Positions 61,081 to 64,000 of a stretch of 64,000 nt of DNA are shown here, in pieces. A program made the position numbers and the translations under genes. The stretch's first letter is position 1. Each line of letters opens with the position of its first letter. Source of the stretch: Hexactinellida sp. DTS-2022. Its lineage: Eukaryota; Porifera; Hexactinellida. The stretch is taken from assembly GCA_028753945.1 (NCBI GenBank), contig JAPNXP010000007.1, forward strand, positions 682,001 through 746,000, in the 5' to 3' direction. The notes beneath the pieces were generated by a model. That model was not told where the DNA came from. It was given only the letters and a program-made list of their open reading frames with translations, and searched no databases.

Positions 61081-62206
61081 TTCACCAAGTCATCATCACT
61101 ATAAAGGTGTTAAATTATTTCAGAAAGGTGTTTCAGAAGGCTACGACCCTTAGAGTGGTGGAAGTTTCCATTTTGCTCACTTCGTTTCAAAGATATTCAA
61201 GTTTCAGTAGAATATAATAAGTGATGAATCAGCATTTTTTATGTGAGTGTTGGGTCATCACCCAACTCCAACTAACCCATTTTAATAATATAATTCACAA
61301 AATTGTAAAAATACATTTTTTTGACGATGTCATCATCACCTCAAGGTGTCAAGATCCACTTGTATAGGTGGTACGTGCCATAAGGACCAATTGATAAATT
61401 TAAAGTTTGTTTCTATCTTGTATCATTTCTGAGATTAATGAAATTTAGATAATTAGTATAAATATTTAATTAATCTAAGATAATTTAACACCAATATTAT
61501 TTACATCAAAATAAATTAAGTTCAATATTTGCTATAATAATTAATTTAAATTTAATTTCACTATCATATTTGAATTCAGCGCACTCGATACCCTAATAAT
61601 CTAATTGGAACCGTTTCTCTAAGTTAAACACAGAGCGAATTAATTAGAATTAAATATCTCATGTATCCATTGTTCAAGAATATTCTGAGCAGAAATAAAT
61701 ATAATCACATAATCTGTTGTTGTTATGGAATGTAAAATCTTAGTTTTCAATTAGAAAATAGAAGCCTACTCGATCTCACAAGTTGAATCAATGTAATTAT
61801 CACAAGTTGAAACAATAGAATTCGATTTAACACTTCAATTGAACTGAAGTGTTAGTAAACAAAGGAAACTTGCAACTCAATTGTGGCACAAACGAAACTC
61901 AATTTAAAAATTCGTGCACTGTGAAAAGGTGTAGAATTTAATTCTCTATCGAATGCATATAAATTAAATATTTGTGCACTATTTATTGTTCTTTTTCTAA
62001 TATTAAACAGGTGCAAAAATGTGTCAAAAAAAATGTAGTAAAAAATCGTGACCCCAGGTGCACATCTGTAACCCATGAGACACCTGTCCTGAAATTTTGG
62101 GTTCTTAGTTAATTAAACTCTGTTCAGTGGACGATCTACGGACCAATAATAATAACCAAAGCACTAAGACCAATACTGGGCCACTATACTATAGTATAGT
62201 CGGCAC
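61081..62206. other. Unassigned insertion inside fold-back element O
   Basis: AT-rich, no supported gene. GTCATCATCAC is found twice (61089, 61328), each followed within ~20 bp by AAGGTGT. Ends in GTCGGCACAGT before the arm resumes at ATAACCATAACG. Confidence 0.45.
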
Positions 62207-62288
62207 AGTAATAACCATAACGTCATCAGATGATGACATATCACAATTCTGGAGGGTGCTATGTATACCTGGATACCATATTCCTATA

Positions 62289-62486
62289 TACAGTCAGGTT
62301 CTTTTTTTATGAACATTCAAGGGACCAAAAATTGTGTTCATAATGGAGAGACTTCATAATAAGCGAACTCAACTTAATACAAATCCTATGTAAGTTGTTA
62401 AATTGGGACCGTAGGATTTGTTCATAATAAAAAATCTTCATATTAAGCAGACGAAATCTTGTTCATAATAAGCAGACCTGACTGTA
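62289..62486. mobile_element. E-family MITE with empty site preserved in the opposite arm
   Basis: TACAGTCAGGTTCTTTTTTT at left, AAGCAGACCTGACTGTA at right. The left arm of element O (60225-60242) has the uninterrupted sequence, showing a TA duplication. Confidence 0.92.
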
Positions 62487-62629
62487 CATAGTTATAATAC
62501 ACTTTTCAGCTCTATCATTGCTAATTATTCGAATAAAGATCAATTCTCCATTTTGAAAATTAGAAACTGGCCTCTTTGTTTTATGGCCTTCTCGGCGACA
62601 TATATAGCAGTATATTAAGTAGACCCCGC

Positions 62630-64000
62630 TTAATTTTGTTGGAATTTTTATGATTTGTTTGTTTGATCATTGGCAAGAACTACATCCGTATTATTGATGA
62701 TGTTTGTTTGTTTGGATTATTATATTAATGACTTTCTAACAACGTTTGCAGTAACTAATTCCGTTAAGTTAACGGGATTTTTTCTACTAATAATCCATTC
62801 TAAATTTGATCCTCTCATCCTGAAGATTAGCAATGGATTCAGATGTTTATACGTAATAAATAATAACTCATTGTTTGCAATTAGTACAATCATTGCATTG
62901 ATTGCTAATACGATGAATTTTTTGCATTCTCAGATATTGCACATGGTATAGTCTATAGTAATAATTCTACAGGTGACTCTGGCATAAACATTATTTTATA
63001 AAACAAAACATTGTTTTATAATGATTGTAAACCTTGTGATATATTTATGTAATTATTTGTTGAATAAAAATGTGTAATCTATTTAGATGAGGTCATTTAT
63101 AATAACGGACTTGCTTATATATCGACAAATATCTTCCAATTAAAACCTGGCTTCGTAAAGGTGAATTTTAATGTTTAAAAATGACTTTGCCAGTGCCTGA
63201 AAATCGATTAGAAAATGTGTTGGCTGATAATAAGTATTTCCAAAATAAATTATTTATTTGTCATCAATATTTTTTAGAAAATGGACTGCAAATGGGATTT
63301 AATTTAATTTAATTTAATATGGCATAGGCCAGTTCTATTTTTCAATATTAAATTAAACATATTCTGTTGAAGAGCTTTCTTAGAATACAAATTACTATTT
63401 TATTTGAATAATGAAATCGCTTTGGGTCTTTTGCACTCACTTAATTTGTTCCAATGGGGTTTTAAGCAAAAACTTTATATTCAGCAATGCAATCTACGAA
63501 ATAATAACAATTTACATAGAATGTGCTAACCTAATTAATACGAACCTAAAGAAATTATATATTATGACTTTTAAATATCAAATAAAGTCATCAGAATTAG
63601 TGGAATGGTATTATTCTCGAAGCTTATTGCTAGTGTTATGTCCGTTCGCGTGGCCCACGTATAGAGGACATAAATTTGTATATGTTAACTTCTGAGTTTC
63701 AAAATAGGAAAATTCCTCATGATATTGATCAATTAAATATTTCTACGTCAATAAGTATACAAAATAGAGTGTGAAACATTCCGATTTTTTTGCAATAGAT
63801 TGATCCTAAATTTCGATAGTGCTAATTACGATGAATATGTTTTCGAATAAAAAGAAAGAAAGCTTTAATAATTGCACATACCCAAAAATTAGGGCTGAAA
63901 CGAATATCCGTATTTTAACGAACGAACCTTTTCTAAACGAACGAATATTCGAATATTTGTTTGTTTGATGACTAAGCTTTAAATCAATTTCATGATGATG
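62630..64000. other. Terminal spacer, no supported gene
   Basis: AT-rich. 63136-63238 is a K-family fragment (CTGGCTTCGTAAAGGTGA, ATGTGTTGGCTGATA). 63891-63970 is a truncated hAT-like element starting TTAGGGCTGAAACGAATATC. Open frames at 62670-62951 and 63411-63695 have no recognisable features and AT-driven composition. Confidence 0.5.

Larger units (their letters stand above)
60065..62629. mobile_element. Fold-back element O (Mutator-like?), with nested insertions
   Basis: A large inverted repeat centred near 60630. The left arm (60086-60625) is continuous. The right arm is split: its inner part is 60640-60950 and its outer part 62207-62620. The 1.25 kb between is an insertion containing an H hairpin. 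An E-family MITE (62289-62486) sits in the outer right arm. AGACCCCGC, 9 bp, is found at both edges (60065-60073 and 62621-62629); a 9-bp duplication and ~550-bp inverted repeats suit Mutator-like elements, though the left edge has 12 extra bases. No transposase is seen. A partial copy is at 30655-31030. Confidence 0.75.

Noticed and set aside
62670-62951. Open frame with hydrophobic stretches
   Set aside because: The hydrophobicity follows from T-rich codons. No family is recognisable and there is no plausible promoter.
63411-63695. Open frame of 94 codons at the window end
   Set aside because: Composition matches random AT-rich DNA, with no recognisable motif. It could only be rescued by transcript evidence.

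Overview
The window is nuclear DNA of an animal. It has spliced genes with GT-AG introns, AATAAA poly(A) signals, TATA boxes, very AT-rich spacers and metazoan gene families: SIPA1L RapGAP, MICU, CNOT2, NUP54, TUFM, PRMT5, MEIG1, prefoldin 4, a Slo2/KCNT-type potassium channel, a DED+DD adaptor, a TRAF-like protein, a SHARPIN/HOIL-1-like protein and NHL-repeat proteins. Many intronless genes, small proteins and a mixed innate-immunity set suggest an early-branching invertebrate. A sponge, possibly a glass sponge, is my best guess. That guess rests on style and memory only, because I had no database.

Layout. 1-476 is the 3' end of PRMT5. 910-4051 holds two nearly identical NHL-repeat genes head to head, forming a palindrome of about 1.5 kb per arm with a small MITE at its centre. 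A TRAF-like gene (4823-6076) and two-exon mitochondrial EF-Tu (7480-9522, minus) follow. 9.5-14.7 kb is a gene-free MITE graveyard. Next come an intronless SIPA1L-like gene (14724-19796), CNOT2 in four exons (21485-28059), an STKLD1-like pseudokinase in five exons (29397-33391), a MICU1-like gene in four exons (33958-39339) and a SHARPIN/HOIL-1-like gene (40048-41304). After those are a possible 56-residue gene, prefoldin 4 (44358-44750), a FADD-like DED+DD gene (45490-46296), MEIG1 (47863-48159), a third NHL gene (48774-50252, minus), NUP54 in three exons (50900-54560) and an intronless Slo2-like channel (55350-59792, minus). The last 4 kb contain no convincing gene and are dominated by a large fold-back element.

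Gene groups. The NHL genes, the TRAF-like gene, the FADD-like gene and the HOIL-1/SHARPIN-like gene form a signalling or immunity set, and several have clear TATA boxes. CNOT2, NUP54, TUFM, PFDN4, PRMT5 and MICU are housekeeping genes. Nothing suggests operons.

The most unusual content is non-coding. There are about ten families of short TA-flanked CAGT-ended elements (pogo/Tigger-like MITEs), several hAT-like families with exact 8-bp target duplications, and insertions nested up to three deep. A fold-back element at 60.1-62.6 kb has one arm that preserves the empty site of a MITE sitting in the other arm. An unrecognised composite element occurs twice, in introns of CNOT2 and MICU: a row of four tiny hairpins, a ~140-bp tandem array with a trimeric higher-order repeat, and a microsatellite. 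All gene models are read by eye from sequence. Exon junctions were chosen by GT-AG sites, reading-frame continuity and remembered family sequences.
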